Positions 16,650 to 26,070 of a stretch of 64,000 nt of DNA are shown here, one piece after another. Positions within the stretch are counted from its first letter, which is position 1. Every line of letters begins with the position of its first letter. The position numbers were made by a program, and so were the translations under genes. The notes beneath the pieces are model-generated. The model saw only the letters and a list, made by a program, of their open reading frames with translations, made no database searches and was not told the DNA's origin. Source of the DNA: an uncultured Lachnospiraceae bacterium (GTDB lineage: Bacteria > Bacillota > Clostridia > Lachnospirales > Lachnospiraceae); NCBI GenBank assembly GCA_947564735.1, contig CANOEC010000003.1:124001-188000 (forward strand), in the 5' to 3' direction.

Positions 16650-17861
16650 CTATTTACCCTCGCACACTTCTTTTATACTTTCTTTCAGAATCGCTGTCAT
16701 ATCATCTACATTTTCTCTGGTAATCACGAGGGCTGGCACAAACCGGATGATGTTCGTTCCGGCATTGATGAGCACAAGCCCCTTATCCATTGCCTTTACG
16801 ATAATATCCCCCACCGGTCTGTCAAAAACAAGTCCCTGCATCATACCGATACCCCGCCTTGTCTCCACACAGTCAAACTCTGCAGCCAGTTCATCAAGAC
16901 GCTGTCCTAAATAATCGCCCACATCACGCACATTGTCAAGTACATTCATCTTTTCAAACAATTCTATGACCTTACAGACAGCCGCACACGCCAGCGGATT
17001 GCCGCCGTAAGTGGTTCCGTGGTCGCCCGCAACAAGAGAATGCGCACCCACCTTTTCCGTCATGGCAAACGCCCCCACAGGCACGCCGCAGCCAAGCGCC
17101 TTCGCCATCGTCATCACGTCGGGTCTGATACCGTAACGCTGCCATGCGAACATCTCTCCGGTGCGCCCCATGCCGCACTGAATCTCATCCAGAATCATCA
17201 GTATATCTCTCTCGTCGCAAAGCCGGCGCACTTTCTGCATAAATTCTTCCGTCGCCGGATAGATACCGCCCTCACCCTGTACTGTCTCAAAAATAATCGC
17301 ACAGGTCTTATCCGTCACCTGCGAAAACACACTGTCGAAATCATTCAAATCTGCAAATCTGATATTACCTATCATCGGCTCAAAAGCCTCTCGGTAATGC
17401 GGATTTCCGGTTATCGACAATGCCCCCATCGTCCTGCCGTGGAAAGAATGATTCATGGCGATGATTTCATGGTCTGTTCTGCCGTCTTTTAAGTATGCAT
17501 ATTTTCTTGCTGTCTTAATCGCACCTTCTATCGCCTCCGCACCACTGTTGGTGAAAAATACCCGGTCCATACCGGAAATCTGCTTGATTTTCTTCGCCGC
17601 TTCAATCGCAGGCATATTGTAATAATAATTAGACGTATGGATAATCTTATCAATCTGCTCTTTTAAGGCATCATTGTACTCCTCATTATGATAACCAAGG
17701 GCAAACACGGCGATACCGGACACAAAATCCAGATACCGCTTACCGTCCGTATCATAAAGGTACACGCCGTCCCCCTTCTCGAATACAACCTGATAACGGT
17801 TGTAGGTGTGAAGAAGCGCCTGTTCCGCCTCATTTATATAATTCTGCATTGCTGTACTCAT
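16650..17861 (-). CDS. argD: Acetylornithine aminotransferase
   Basis: A 403-aa PLP-dependent class III aminotransferase, converting N-acetylglutamate semialdehyde plus glutamate to N-acetylornithine. The start at 17861 is chosen for AGGAGA upstream of ATGAGTACAGC; the longer frame overlaps argB without a ribosome site. Visible features are GDGVYLYDTDGKRYLDF, FFTNSGAEAIEGAIK for phosphate binding, SFHGRTMGAL, ILDEIQCGMGRTG for the cofactor Asp, and MAKALGCGVPVGAF with the Schiff-base Lys. It is the last gene of argJ-argB-argD, 44 bp after argB. GabT-type transaminases are similar, but the arginine context makes argD by far the best reading. Confidence 0.95.
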   Translation of the reverse strand: MSTAMQNYINEAEQALLHTYNRYQVVFEKGDGVYLYDTDGKRYLDFVSGIAVFALGYHNEEYNDALKEQIDKIIHTSNYYYNMPAIEAAKKIKQISGMDRVFFTNSGAEAIEGAIKTARKYAYLKDGRTDHEIIAMNHSFHGRTMGALSITGNPHYREAFEPMIGNIRFADLNDFDSVFSQVTDKTCAIIFETVQGEGGIYPATEEFMQKVRRLCDERDILMILDEIQCGMGRTGEMFAWQRYGIRPDVMTMAKALGCGVPVGAFAMTEKVGAHSLVAGDHGTTYGGNPLACAAVCKVIELFEKMNVLDNVRDVGDYLGQRLDELAAEFDCVETRRGIGMMQGLVFDRPVGDIIVKAMDKGLVLINAGTNIIRFVPALVITRENVDDMTAILKESIKEVCEGK

Positions 17862-17905
17862 CGTTTTCGTCTCTCCTATTATCCTGTTTTTGCACAGTGC
17901 ATACG

Positions 17906-18808
17906 CTATCTGTTCAGGCATTGCTCCGAATCTTTGTCCGCAATGATTGCCGTACCGATACCTTGATCCGTAAATATCTCCAGCAGCAGGCAGTGCGCAA
18001 TCCTTCCGTCCAGAATATGCACTCTGTTGACGCCTTCCTTAATGGCATCCGTACAGTTGCCAAGCTTAGGAAGCATCCCGCCGCCGATACATCCGCTTTC
18101 TATCAATTCGTCCGCCTGCGAAGCTGTCAGTCTGGAAATAAAGCTGGACTTATCATTGATATCGCGATACAGTCCTTCAATGTCTGTCAAAAAGACTAAC
18201 TTGTCTGCACTCACCGCCTTGGCGATTGCACATGCCGCATCGTCCGCATTGATATTGTAAGTCATAAACTGCTCGTCTAATCCGATGGGTGCAACAATCG
18301 GAAGAAAATCCTTTTCCAATAAATCATACAAAACCTTAGGGTCTACACCACAGATTTCTCCCACATAACCGATATCTTCGCCGCCCGGATATCTCTTCGT
18401 GCACTGCAAAAGCCCCGCATCCTTGCCGCTGATGCCGACTGCCTTGACGCCTAACTCCTCTACCATCCGCACAAGATTCTTGTTGACTTTATTGAGGACC
18501 ATCTCCGCAATCTCCATCGTCTCCTCGTCCGTTACACGCAGTCCGTTGACGAACTTCGCTTCCTTGCCCACCTTACCGACCCAGCGGCTGATTTCCTTTC
18601 CGCCGCCGTGCACGATAATTGGCTTAAAACCTACGAGCTTTAACAGTGTAACGTCTTTGATGACATTTCTCTGCAATTCTTCATTGCTCATGGCGCTGCC
18701 GCCATACTTTACAACGATAATTTTACGGTTAAACTTCTGGATATAGGGGAGCGCCTCGATAAGAACCTCCGCCTTTTCCAGAATCTTATTCATTTCTTTC
18801 TGTTCCAT
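17906..18808 (-). CDS. argB: Acetylglutamate kinase
   Basis: A 300-aa N-acetyl-L-glutamate kinase, the second step of arginine synthesis. Amino-acid-kinase motifs are [11 protein letters not shown] (nucleotide phosphate binding), [16 protein letters not shown] (acetylglutamate binding), [24 protein letters not shown] and [11 protein letters not shown]. The C-terminal [11 protein letters not shown] and [25 protein letters not shown] are also standard. The length and the N-terminal helix ([17 protein letters not shown]) resemble arginine-sensitive hexameric enzymes, so feedback inhibition is plausible. It lies 161 bp downstream of argJ and upstream of argD. Confidence 0.97.
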   Translation of the reverse strand: MEQKEMNKILEKAEVLIEALPYIQKFNRKIIVVKYGGSAMSNEELQRNVIKDVTLLKLVGFKPIIVHGGGKEISRWVGKVGKEAKFVNGLRVTDEETMEIAEMVLNKVNKNLVRMVEELGVKAVGISGKDAGLLQCTKRYPGGEDIGYVGEICGVDPKVLYDLLEKDFLPIVAPIGLDEQFMTYNINADDAACAIAKAVSADKLVFLTDIEGLYRDINDKSSFISRLTASQADELIESGCIGGGMLPKLGNCTDAIKEGVNRVHILDGRIAHCLLLEIFTDQGIGTAIIADKDSEQCLNR

Positions 18809-18969
18809 GACTGCCTGTATCCTCTTTTCTGTTCCTTTCCTTATATATGACTGTATGCCCTGCCGTCCTACCGCGCCCTCAGATGTCAGCTATGCCCTGT
18901 GGCTATTCCGCTTCTTCATTTGGTTGTTATTCTCTGCTGCAATGTTATGCATTCATGTTATGTAAACTC

Positions 18970-20193
18970 CTAACTTCTGTAGTCCGCATTGATTTTTACA
19001 TAATCATAGCTTAAATCACAGCCCCACGCCGTCGCTTCAGCGTCTCCCATATGCATATCCACAAGCACCCTGACTTCCGGAGACGCCAGAATCTGTGACG
19101 CTTCTTCTTCACTGTAATCCGCCGCCACGCCGCCTTTGTAGATTAAAATGCTCTTATCCTTATTTTCAAAATAGAGTTCCACCTTATCCGGGTCAAAATT
19201 CACGCCGGAGTATCCCAGCGCACACAAAAATCTTCCGAAATTGGCGTCATGTCCATAGATTGCCGCTTTACAAAGACTGGAACCGATGACCGAACGCGCA
19301 AGCGTTCTCGCCGCCTGTTTCGACTCCGCATGAACCACCTTCGTCTCAAATAATGCGGTCGCACCTTCGCCGTCCCCTGCCATCATCTTCGCAAGCGTGA
19401 CATTAATATAATGCAGCGCTTCCTTAAATTTATCATAATCACTGTTTTTCGTCGTGACTTCCGGATTGCCCGCCATACCGTTGGACAATACGACAAGCGT
19501 GTCATTTGTAGAAGTATCCCCATCCACAGAAATCATATTGAAGGTATCGACCACATCCTCACTTAGCGCCTCCTGCAGAAGCTCCTTGGAAATGGCGATA
19601 TCCGTCGTCACAAATCCAAGCATCGTACACATATTCGGATGAATCATGCCGGAACCCTTACACATGCCGCCTATGGTAACCGTCCTGCCGCCTATCTCAA
19701 TTTGAACCGCCGCCTGCTTGGATATCGTATCGGTGGTCATGATTGCTTCCGCTGCAAGCGTTCCCGCCTCTGTCGTATCGCTCTTTGTTTCAACAAGCTT
19801 TTCTACTCCTGCAAGAATCCTGTCTATAGGAAGCTGGCTGCCAATGACACCGGTTGACGCCACCAGAACTGCGTCCGCAGCAATCCCCAAAAGCTTTGCG
19901 GTCTGCTCCGCCGTCTGTTTACAGCACTCATAGCCCTGTTTTCCCGTCGCCGCATTGGCAATTCCCGAATTGGCAACCACTGCCTGTACATACGGCGAAT
20001 GCGCCACAATTTCTCTATCCCATCTGACCGGCGCCGCCTTCACCACATTGCTCGTAAAAACTCCGGCTGCCTTACAAGGCGCCTTGCTGTATACCAACGC
20101 CATATCTTTTCTATTCTGATATTTGATTGCCGCCTCAATGCCTGCCGCCTCGAAGCCCTGAGCGGCAGTAACGCCTCCTTCTATTACTTTCAT
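18970..20193 (-). CDS. argJ: Bifunctional ornithine acetyltransferase/N-acetylglutamate synthase
   Basis: A 407-aa self-cleaving enzyme that recycles the acetyl group from acetylornithine to glutamate, and may also use acetyl-CoA. The start at 20193 follows GGAGGATGGGT. Seen here are GVTAAQGFEAAGIEAAIK, the N-terminal domain ending in the cleavage site KGSGMIHPNMCTMLGF (Thr of CTML is the nucleophile; Cys replaces the common Ala before it), and the beta-domain motif SVDGDTSTNDTLVVLSNG. The C-terminal CDLSYDYVKINADYRS is complete. It is the first gene of the arg cluster on this strand. No argC is present in the window, so that enzyme must be encoded elsewhere. Confidence 0.96.
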   Translation of the reverse strand: MKVIEGGVTAAQGFEAAGIEAAIKYQNRKDMALVYSKAPCKAAGVFTSNVVKAAPVRWDREIVAHSPYVQAVVANSGIANAATGKQGYECCKQTAEQTAKLLGIAADAVLVASTGVIGSQLPIDRILAGVEKLVETKSDTTEAGTLAAEAIMTTDTISKQAAVQIEIGGRTVTIGGMCKGSGMIHPNMCTMLGFVTTDIAISKELLQEALSEDVVDTFNMISVDGDTSTNDTLVVLSNGMAGNPEVTTKNSDYDKFKEALHYINVTLAKMMAGDGEGATALFETKVVHAESKQAARTLARSVIGSSLCKAAIYGHDANFGRFLCALGYSGVNFDPDKVELYFENKDKSILIYKGGVAADYSEEEASQILASPEVRVLVDMHMGDAEATAWGCDLSYDYVKINADYRS

Positions 20194-20425
20194 ACCCATC
20201 CTCCATATCAAAACCGCCTGCCAGACATAATCTATTTCTCCTGTTCTTCATCCGCAGAGCAGTTTTATCCGTATTCAGTACATAACTCAGAAATTCTAAG
20301 TCAATGTCGGATACTGACTTAAAATTTCCACATATACTTTCCTATTTTAATACATTTGTTTCTCATTGAAAAGTCATATTTTGCAGATTTATCCACTTTC
20401 GGTATCAGTCTACCTTCGGATTAGT

Positions 20426-21043
20426 TTACTCTGCGCCATCCTCAAGGTTGATATCCGGAATATCAACGTTAATCTCCGTCTCAGCCGCCATCTCCATAGG
20501 ATCCGGATTTTCTCCCTTTTCCTCCTCGTCTTCCCAGAGCGAGTCATAATCCTTATGCTTCTTATCCATGTTCATCGCCGCCATGTTCTTTGCAGCCATG
20601 TAAAGCTCCATGTTAAAATCCATCAATTTCTTTTCATCCTGTGCCGGAACCCTGTCTCCGTTCCCGATACGCCTTGCAATCTCCAGACATTTCGCCATCT
20701 CCTCGCCGTAGTCCTTCATTGACTCACCCTGCTGCTTTGCCACCTCAGCGTTTGCGATGCCGACCTCCATTTCGATAACTTCATCCCTAAGCTTGATGCG
20801 CTCCTCAATCTGCTCCTTTACACTGTCAATTTTTTCCTGCAGCTGTTGTGCACGTTTCCGGTATTCCTCAGACAGTTCAATCATCACGCCGCCACTGCTT
20901 CCGTCACCGCCCAAAGACATATTACCCGCAGCGCCAAACGCCTGCGCCTCATGCTCTTCTTTCTGCTTAAGCAGTTCCCTCTGCCGCTTTCTCAAAATAT
21001 CCAGCTGCTGTGTGTACGCAGCTCTTGCCTCTTTAATTTTCAT
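20426..21043 (-). CDS. Hypothetical coiled-coil protein
   Basis: A 205-aa cytoplasmic protein without recognised domains. It is almost wholly helical: a first coiled coil (about 1-32, QLDILRKRQRELLKQKEEHEAQ), a Gly/Ser-rich gap, a second coiled coil (about 55-110), then a Met-rich segment (NMELYMAAKNMAAMNMDKK) and a very acidic C-terminus. A ribosome site (AAGGAAGTG) precedes the ATG. It is 214 bp from argJ and near a GNAT gene on the same strand. It may be a structural or scaffolding protein; function unknown. Confidence 0.75.
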   Translation of the reverse strand: MKIKEARAAYTQQLDILRKRQRELLKQKEEHEAQAFGAAGNMSLGGDGSSGGVMIELSEEYRKRAQQLQEKIDSVKEQIEERIKLRDEVIEMEVGIANAEVAKQQGESMKDYGEEMAKCLEIARRIGNGDRVPAQDEKKLMDFNMELYMAAKNMAAMNMDKKHKDYDSLWEDEEEKGENPDPMEMAAETEINVDIPDINLEDGAE

Positions 21044-21127
21044 GCCGTCACTTCCTTGCTTCTTCGTTGTTTGTTCTATAAATATATATCGGCAGAATGT
21101 TTCCGAATTTTTATTCTGATTGGAACA

Positions 21128-21574
21128 TCATTCACGGATAAAAGCCGTAATATTCTCCGTATTTAAGGTAAAATCATAATAATTCAAATCCTCTCTCTTC
21201 GTCCACCCAATCTGCCGCCAGAATGCATTGCCGACATCGTTCGCCGTAAAAGCAATCAGCGATACTTTGTTGATTTTTTCTTTCTTCAACGCTTCCATGC
21301 AGTAGACGACCATCTCCTTGCCGATTCCCTTCAAACGATACTCTTTTGCCACGCAGACATGGTACAGACAGCCTCGTCTGCCGTCATGTCCGCACAGAAT
21401 CGCCCCCACAATCCTGTCATCCTCCACTGCCACCACACTGGTGCCCGGATTCCGTTCTAAAAAACGTACAACTCCCTCTCTGGAATCATCTATGCTCCTG
21501 ATTGCGAAACCTTTGATTGTCAGCCAAAGCGCCTTAACCCCTTCGTAATCCCCGATTGTCATTGCCCTTATCAT
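21128..21574 (-). CDS. GNAT-family N-acetyltransferase
   Basis: About 148 residues covering one complete GNAT fold. Typical features are IRAMTIGDYEGVKALW at the N-terminus, SVVAVEDDRIVGAILCGHDGRRGCLYHVCVAKEYRLKGIGKEMV (strands 4 and 5 and the acetyl-CoA pyrophosphate loop RLKGIG), and NDVGNAFWRQIGWTKREDL toward the end, as in RimI-like enzymes. The start at 21574 is preferred because GGGAG precedes it; an ATG 15 bp upstream is possible. Substrate unknown. It is followed closely upstream (in transcription order) by the dCMP deaminase gene. Confidence 0.88.
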   Translation of the reverse strand: MIRAMTIGDYEGVKALWLTIKGFAIRSIDDSREGVVRFLERNPGTSVVAVEDDRIVGAILCGHDGRRGCLYHVCVAKEYRLKGIGKEMVVYCMEALKKEKINKVSLIAFTANDVGNAFWRQIGWTKREDLNYYDFTLNTENITAFIRE

Positions 21575-21608
21575 GCTCTGTTCTCCCATTCATTCCGTTG
21601 CCACATGG

Positions 21609-22097
21609 CTAGTACCCCAAAACTCCCTCTAAAGACTCATCATTCTCAATCCACTGTCTGACAGGAATTGCCCGATACTCATCCTCCGAATCCCTGACAT
21701 AAACCGTCTCAATCCCGGCATTAATAATCAGCCTCTTACACATGCTGCAGCTGCAGGAATTTTTCACATATTCTCCCGTGCCGGCTTCCACGCCTACCAG
21801 ATACAGGGAACTTCCAAGCATCTTATCTCTTGATGCACTGATGATTGCATTTGCCTCTGCATGGACGCTCCTGCACAACTCGTACCGCTCGCCTCTTGGA
21901 ATCTCCATTTTGATACGGATGCATTCCCCGATATCCGTACAGTTATTTCTCCCTCTGGGCGCCCCCACATAACCAGTGGAGATGACCTCGTCATTCTTCA
22001 CAATTACCGCCCCGTAATGCCGTCTTAAACAGGTAGACCGCTGCGCCACCATCTTGGCTAAATCCAAGTAATAGTTGACTTTATCCCTTCTTTCCAT
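21609..22097 (-). CDS. comEB: dCMP deaminase (ComEB family)
   Basis: A 162-aa zinc deaminase converting dCMP to dUMP for thymidylate synthesis. The catalytic motif is SVHAEANAI (His ligand and proton-shuttling Glu) with the Cys pair in SCSCSMCKRL. STCLRRHYGAVIVKND and STGYVGAPRGRNNC are the other family signatures. The start is placed at 22097, after AGGGAGGGACA; the longer frame adds 14 residues without a ribosome site. In Bacillus the homologue sits in the comE operon, but here it is about 8 kb from comEA. It lies between a GNAT gene and an SRPBCC gene. Confidence 0.94.
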   Translation of the reverse strand: MERRDKVNYYLDLAKMVAQRSTCLRRHYGAVIVKNDEVISTGYVGAPRGRNNCTDIGECIRIKMEIPRGERYELCRSVHAEANAIISASRDKMLGSSLYLVGVEAGTGEYVKNSCSCSMCKRLIINAGIETVYVRDSEDEYRAIPVRQWIENDESLEGVLGY

Positions 22098-22152
22098 CTT
22101 GTCCCTCCCTATCTGATTTTGCATATACATAAATGTCATCCTTAAAATGTTG

Positions 22153-22542
22153 TCATAGCGCTTTCCTTAAATCCTCCACGTATAATTCCTGCTGTTTTTT
22201 CAAATATAATTTTACAAAAGGCTTCATGATATTTTTCTTTGCTGTTACTTCTTCGGTGAAATCAACTTCCGTGCTTCCGCCCTTTTCCATAAAAACACCT
22301 GTCCAATGACCTTTCATATTACGATTTTCCATATCAAATTCCCAACGCTTATAGGGTTCTGTTACGGTAATTGTAAATGTCGTTGGAAAACCGTCTTTTG
22401 TGTACTCTGTAAATTGTTTTTCATTTATAATTTCGATTTTACTTAAGTCACTGCGCCATAAATAATTTTTGAGGGAGGTTACAACTTCCCACACTCGATG
22501 AATATCACTTTGAAAAACAGCTTTTATAGTTGAAACAGCCAT
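22153..22542 (-). CDS. SRPBCC-family protein
   Basis: A 129-aa START-like/SRPBCC protein with the usual pattern: an N-terminal strand (STIKAVFQSDIHRVWEVVTSL), a two-helix segment, a run of antiparallel strands (FTITVTEPYKRWEFDMEN, GHWTGVFMEKGGSTEVDFTEEV) and a long C-terminal helix (KPFVKLYLKKQQELYVEDLRKAL). Such proteins bind hydrophobic ligands or act as activators (AHSA1-like). No catalytic motif is evident. GAGGAGGACAG precedes the ATG. The next gene in this direction is comEB. Confidence 0.85.
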   Translation of the reverse strand: MAVSTIKAVFQSDIHRVWEVVTSLKNYLWRSDLSKIEIINEKQFTEYTKDGFPTTFTITVTEPYKRWEFDMENRNMKGHWTGVFMEKGGSTEVDFTEEVTAKKNIMKPFVKLYLKKQQELYVEDLRKAL

Positions 22543-22731
22543 ATCCTGTCCTCCTCATAAACGGAAATTACTCCGACACTTTACTATACCACGCCCTCTA
22601 ACCGTGCGCAAATGCATCTGCGCTTTTCCATGTTTGCATAATAATACGATATTTTTACATAATATTCAAGTCTTTTTTGTTTTTATACACTATTTATTAA
22701 AATATTCATATGATTATGCATAAATTTACAC

Positions 22732-22760
22732 TTGCATTCTGTATCAACTTGTTGTATATT
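22732..22760 (+). promoter_or_regulatory. argG promoter
   Basis: TTGCAT and TATATT are separated by exactly 17 bp, 87 bp upstream of the argG ATG. An AT-rich stretch just before it (22700-22731, with ATTCATATGATTATGCAT) could contain ArgR/AhrC boxes, which is a guess. Confidence 0.75.
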
Positions 22761-22846
22761 AACTTAGGAACAAATGTGTCGGAAAGTTGTTTTCCTATAT
22801 AAATGCAACACATAAAACTTATCATTTACAAAAAGGAGATTCTATT

Positions 22847-24070
22847 ATGAAAGAAAAAGTAGTTCTTGCTTACTCAGGCGGACTCGACACGACCGTTATC
22901 ATCCCTTGGTTAAAAGAAAATTTTGACTACGAAGTTATCTGCGTGTGCGGTAACTGCGGACAGGCGGAAGAACTTGACGGTCTCGAAGAAAGAGCTTTAT
23001 CAAGCGGCGCATCCAAACTCTATATTGAAGATCTGACAGATGAGTTCTGTGATGATTTCATCATGCCCTGCGTCAAGGCGCACGCTGTTTACGAAAATAA
23101 ATATCTGCTCGGTACATCCATGGCAAGACCTGTCATTGCCAAGAAATTAGTTGAAATTGCCCGCAAGGAAGGCGCTACTGCAATCTGCCACGGCGCTACC
23201 GGCAAGGGTAACGACCAGATTCGTTTTGAGCTTGGCATCAAAGCCCTAGCACCCGACTTAAAAATCATTGCTGCTTGGAGAAATGAGAAATGGACGTTAA
23301 ATTCCCGTGAGGAAGAAATTGAATACTGCCGTAAACATGGCATCAACCTCCCCTTCTCCGCAGACTCCAGCTACAGCCGTGACCGCAACTTATGGCATAT
23401 CAGCCATGAAGGTCTGGAACTGGAAGACCCTGCCAACGAGCCTAACTACGAACATTTGTTAGTTCTGGGCACCACACCCGAAAAGGCTCCCGAAGAAGGC
23501 GAATATGTGACTATGACATTTGAAAAAGGCGTTCCTACCTCCGTCAACGGCAAGCAGATGAAAGTATCGGAAATCATTGCTACCTTAAATAAACTGGGCG
23601 GAAAACATGGCATCGGTATTGTAGACATCGTAGAAAACCGTGTCGTAGGTATGAAATCCCGCGGTGTGTATGAGACCCCCGGCGGAACAATCCTCTACGA
23701 AGCGCACCAGCAGCTTGAGGAACTGATTCTTGACCGCGACACCTACGCGCTCAAAGCTGATATGGGCAACAAATTTGCACAAATCGTATACGAGGGCAAA
23801 TGGTTTACACCCCTTCGCGAAGCAGTGCAGGCATTCATCGAGTCCACACAGCAGTATGTGACCGGCGAAGTGAAATTCAAACTGTACAAAGGCAATATCA
23901 TCAAAGCCGGAACCACTTCTCCGTACACACTCTACAACGAAAGCATCGCTTCCTTCACCACAGGCGATATGTACGACCATCACGATGCAGAAGGCTTCAT
24001 CAATCTGTTTGGATTGTCCTGCAAAGTTCGCGCCATGAAAATGCAGGAGAACGGTGTGAAACTGATTTAA
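22847..24070 (+). CDS. argG: Argininosuccinate synthase
   Basis: A 407-aa enzyme joining citrulline and aspartate with ATP to form argininosuccinate. The start at 22847 follows AAAAAGGAGA; the frame upstream is open but lacks a ribosome site. Motifs are [18 protein letters not shown] (ATP pyrophosphatase loop), [31 protein letters not shown] and [15 protein letters not shown]. It has its own promoter and a strong terminator, and it is separated from the minus-strand argJBD genes. No argH follows in the window. Confidence 0.97.
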   Translation: MKEKVVLAYSGGLDTTVIIPWLKENFDYEVICVCGNCGQAEELDGLEERALSSGASKLYIEDLTDEFCDDFIMPCVKAHAVYENKYLLGTSMARPVIAKKLVEIARKEGATAICHGATGKGNDQIRFELGIKALAPDLKIIAAWRNEKWTLNSREEEIEYCRKHGINLPFSADSSYSRDRNLWHISHEGLELEDPANEPNYEHLLVLGTTPEKAPEEGEYVTMTFEKGVPTSVNGKQMKVSEIIATLNKLGGKHGIGIVDIVENRVVGMKSRGVYETPGGTILYEAHQQLEELILDRDTYALKADMGNKFAQIVYEGKWFTPLREAVQAFIESTQQYVTGEVKFKLYKGNIIKAGTTSPYTLYNESIASFTTGDMYDHHDAEGFINLFGLSCKVRAMKMQENGVKLI

Positions 24071-24135
24071 GCAGATTGCACTTTATTGTAAATACACGAT
24101 TGTTATAATTCTTGTATCTATTTTAAGGAACATAT

Positions 24136-24187
24136 AAACAACCTCCGATAAAAAATTGAAAACTTCAATAATCGGAGGTTGTTTTTT
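24136..24187 (+). terminator. argG terminator
   Basis: A 14-bp stem (AAACAACCTCCGAT / ATCGGAGGTTGTTT) with a 21-nt AT-rich loop is followed by T residues, 66 bp after the argG stop. Confidence 0.92.
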
Positions 24188-24453
24188 ATGAAAAGTATTA
24201 TAACCTTAAGGCATCGCAGCCGTCCCATCCAGTTCTAATAGCCTGCTATGGTATACTTTGCACATTTAGAGGTATACTTTGCATTTCCTTAATTTTTATA
24301 GATTTTTCCTATGTTTTTTCACATTTATTTCATATTCTTTTCCCAAACCAGCCTTTTTTTTTCCGATTTCATGTGATATGCTAATATCATATTTAGTCAA
24401 TACATTTCACTAACATCGTATGATATCACATAAAAAGGGACACTCTTATTCTT
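24188..24453. other. Intergenic region with a repeated GGTATACTTTGCA box
   Basis: No gene is seen here. GGTATACTTTGCA occurs exactly twice, at 24250-24262 and 24271-24283, spaced 21 bp. Nearer the DUF1294 gene are an imperfect palindrome (TGTGATAT / ATATCATA, about 24373-24393) and a further TATGATATCACA (about 24419-24430), which are possible operators. A ribosome site AAAAAGGGA lies before the next gene. Confidence 0.5.
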
Positions 24454-24747
24454 ATGAACACAATTACATTAATCATCATATATTTTGTTGCTATCAATTT
24501 CATAAGCTTCATTATGATGGGCGTAGATAAATACAAAGCCCGCAAACGCGCATGGCGTATTCCGGAATCCACCCTGTTTGTGCTTGCCATCATCGGCGGC
24601 AGTATTGGTTCTATTGCGGGTATGCACCTGTTTCACCATAAAACAAGGCATTGGTATTTTCTGTATGGAATGCCAGCCATCCTAGTGATACAGCTTCTGA
24701 TTGTTATTGCACTGGCAACCTCACCGATTGAATTTTTGATTATGTAA
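24454..24747 (+). CDS. DUF1294 membrane protein
   Basis: A 97-aa protein of the DUF1294 family. An N-terminal membrane helix (LIIIYFVAINFISFIMM) is followed by the conserved GVDKYKARKRAWRIPESTLFVLAIIGGSIGS, a HKTRHWYF motif and a second membrane helix (PAILVIQLLIVIALAT). The conserved basic block suggests interaction with nucleic acid or lipid, but the family has no established function. It appears to be transcribed alone, ending in a short hairpin terminator just after the stop. Confidence 0.9.
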   Translation: MNTITLIIIYFVAINFISFIMMGVDKYKARKRAWRIPESTLFVLAIIGGSIGSIAGMHLFHHKTRHWYFLYGMPAILVIQLLIVIALATSPIEFLIM

Positions 24748-24749
24748 AA

Positions 24750-24768
24750 AAACGAGCTTCGCTCGTTT
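24750..24768 (+). terminator. Hairpin after the DUF1294 gene
   Basis: A perfect 8-bp stem (AAACGAGC / GCTCGTTT) with a TTC loop directly follows the stop codon. It is also the first unit of the 17-bp tandem array. Confidence 0.55.
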
Positions 24769-24855
24769 GCGAGCTTCGCTCAATTGCGAGATTTGCTCAA
24801 TTGCGAGATTTGCTCAATTGCGAGATTTGCTCAATTGCGAGATTTGCTTCGCGAA
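24754..24855. repeat. 17-bp tandem repeat array, six units
   Basis: Units start at 24754, 24771, 24788, 24805, 24822 and 24839. The first two read GAGCTTCGCTC..., the next three are identical (GAGATTTGCTCAATTGC), and the last is partial. The first units form small GAGC-TTC-GCTC hairpins. The array is noncoding. Confidence 0.92.
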
Positions 24856-25123
24856 CTCGTGCATAAACAGAGTAATTTCCTATATGGATGATGTCGGGTG
24901 ACAAAAGGCGCTCTGCATCCAAGAGGCAAAATTATATGTGCAAAAAAAGACGACAACTGTGCACATGTGACATTCGCAAAAGTCAGACAGACAACTATCC
25001 TGCCTCCCATGCGTGGTCCCTCCACACAGATTGCCGACTTTGACATTTCTTCCCGATTTTGGAACATTTTTATCAATCGTCACTTCTCAAAAAACACCGG
25101 AAGATACCATGACCCATGCATAC
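24856..25123. other. Intergenic region with a dispersed-repeat copy
   Basis: No gene is seen. Positions 24877-24920 match the arm of the inverted-repeat element at 57432-57744 (GATGATGTCGGG-TGACAAAAGGCGCT) and a partial copy at 33753-33833. The rest is unassigned sequence between the tandem array and the DegV gene. Open plus-strand frames here look accidental. Confidence 0.55.
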
Positions 25124-25960
25124 TTACAGTGTGACGATAATTCCGCCGTCATTGGCATACATCGTGCTGACGCCTGCCGTATCCATAATCACGACATTCT
25201 TGAAAACCGCTCTCTTTTCCATTAAGGAGCGCATGTACTGTGCCCTCTCAAGACAGTTACAATGCGTAATCATAAGGGTTCTTTTTTCGGTCTGATGAAC
25301 ATCTGCTACCAGACAGTCCGCCATCTTTGCAAGTGCTTTGTTGATGCCAATCGCCTGACTTTTCTGTTCGATAACGCCCAGATTTCCTACCATAACAGGC
25401 TTAATACTGAGTGTGGACGCCACCAGTGCTTTAACGCCGGTAAGCCGTCCGTTCTTGCGGAGTGTCTCCAGATTATCCAGTACAAAATAAGTGCGCATCT
25501 TACGCTTGAAAACTTCTATCTTCTCTACTGTCTCTTCAAAAGATAACCCTGCTTCTTTGTATCGCATGATTCTTATTGCAAGCTGAGTTTCTCCACAGCT
25601 TGCAGATTCCGAATCCACCACATGAATCTTCTTTTCCCCATACTTCTCACAATACAGATTCTTGCCGAGTTCTGCGCTGTTGTAGCTGCCGCTTAAGTGG
25701 GACGACAATGTAACCACATAGACTTCATCCGCCTCACACTGATATGCCTCCATAAATTTCTCCGGCGAAGGGCAGGATGATTTGGGACACTGCGGACATG
25801 CCGCCACTTTTTCCAAAAATTCCTTCTGGTTAAACGTTGCATCATCCCAGATAAGCTCCTCATTCACTTCCAGCCCAAGCGGAATAATCTGGAATCTTTC
25901 ATCCCTTTTTAGCTTTGCCGGCAATTCACAACAACTGTCTACTACAATTTTATAACTCAT
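25124..25960 (-). CDS. DegV family fatty-acid-binding protein
   Basis: A 278-aa DegV-family protein. In Firmicutes these bind fatty acids, and some present acyl chains to a fatty acid kinase. Features are the start YKIVVDSCCELP, IIPLGLEVNEE, the conserved SCPSPEKFMEAYQ, VTLSSHLSGSYNSAELG, VHVVDSESAS-type strand (KKIHVVDSESASCG) and YFVLDNLETLRKNGRLTG. The start at 25960 follows GGAGG. It contains an unusual Cys-rich stretch (ACPQCPKSSCPS). It is transcribed alone and divergently from the DUF5721-like gene. Confidence 0.92.
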   Translation of the reverse strand: MSYKIVVDSCCELPAKLKRDERFQIIPLGLEVNEELIWDDATFNQKEFLEKVAACPQCPKSSCPSPEKFMEAYQCEADEVYVVTLSSHLSGSYNSAELGKNLYCEKYGEKKIHVVDSESASCGETQLAIRIMRYKEAGLSFEETVEKIEVFKRKMRTYFVLDNLETLRKNGRLTGVKALVASTLSIKPVMVGNLGVIEQKSQAIGINKALAKMADCLVADVHQTEKRTLMITHCNCLERAQYMRSLMEKRAVFKNVVIMDTAGVSTMYANDGGIIVTL

Positions 25961-26070
25961 AAAGCCTCCATTACCATTCAACATAGTTTTCGTTACCACT
26001 TATGATAACATGTTTTTCTATGTATTGCAAATAGAAAAGATACATCTTTCTTTTTTCCTGACACCTATGA

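Noticed and set aside
24754-24855. CRISPR array
   Set aside because: The 17-bp units are directly adjacent without spacers, and no cas gene is present.
24898-25134. Plus-strand frame between the tandem array and the DegV gene
   Set aside because: It lies in a dispersed-repeat copy, has no ribosome site and no protein-like pattern.
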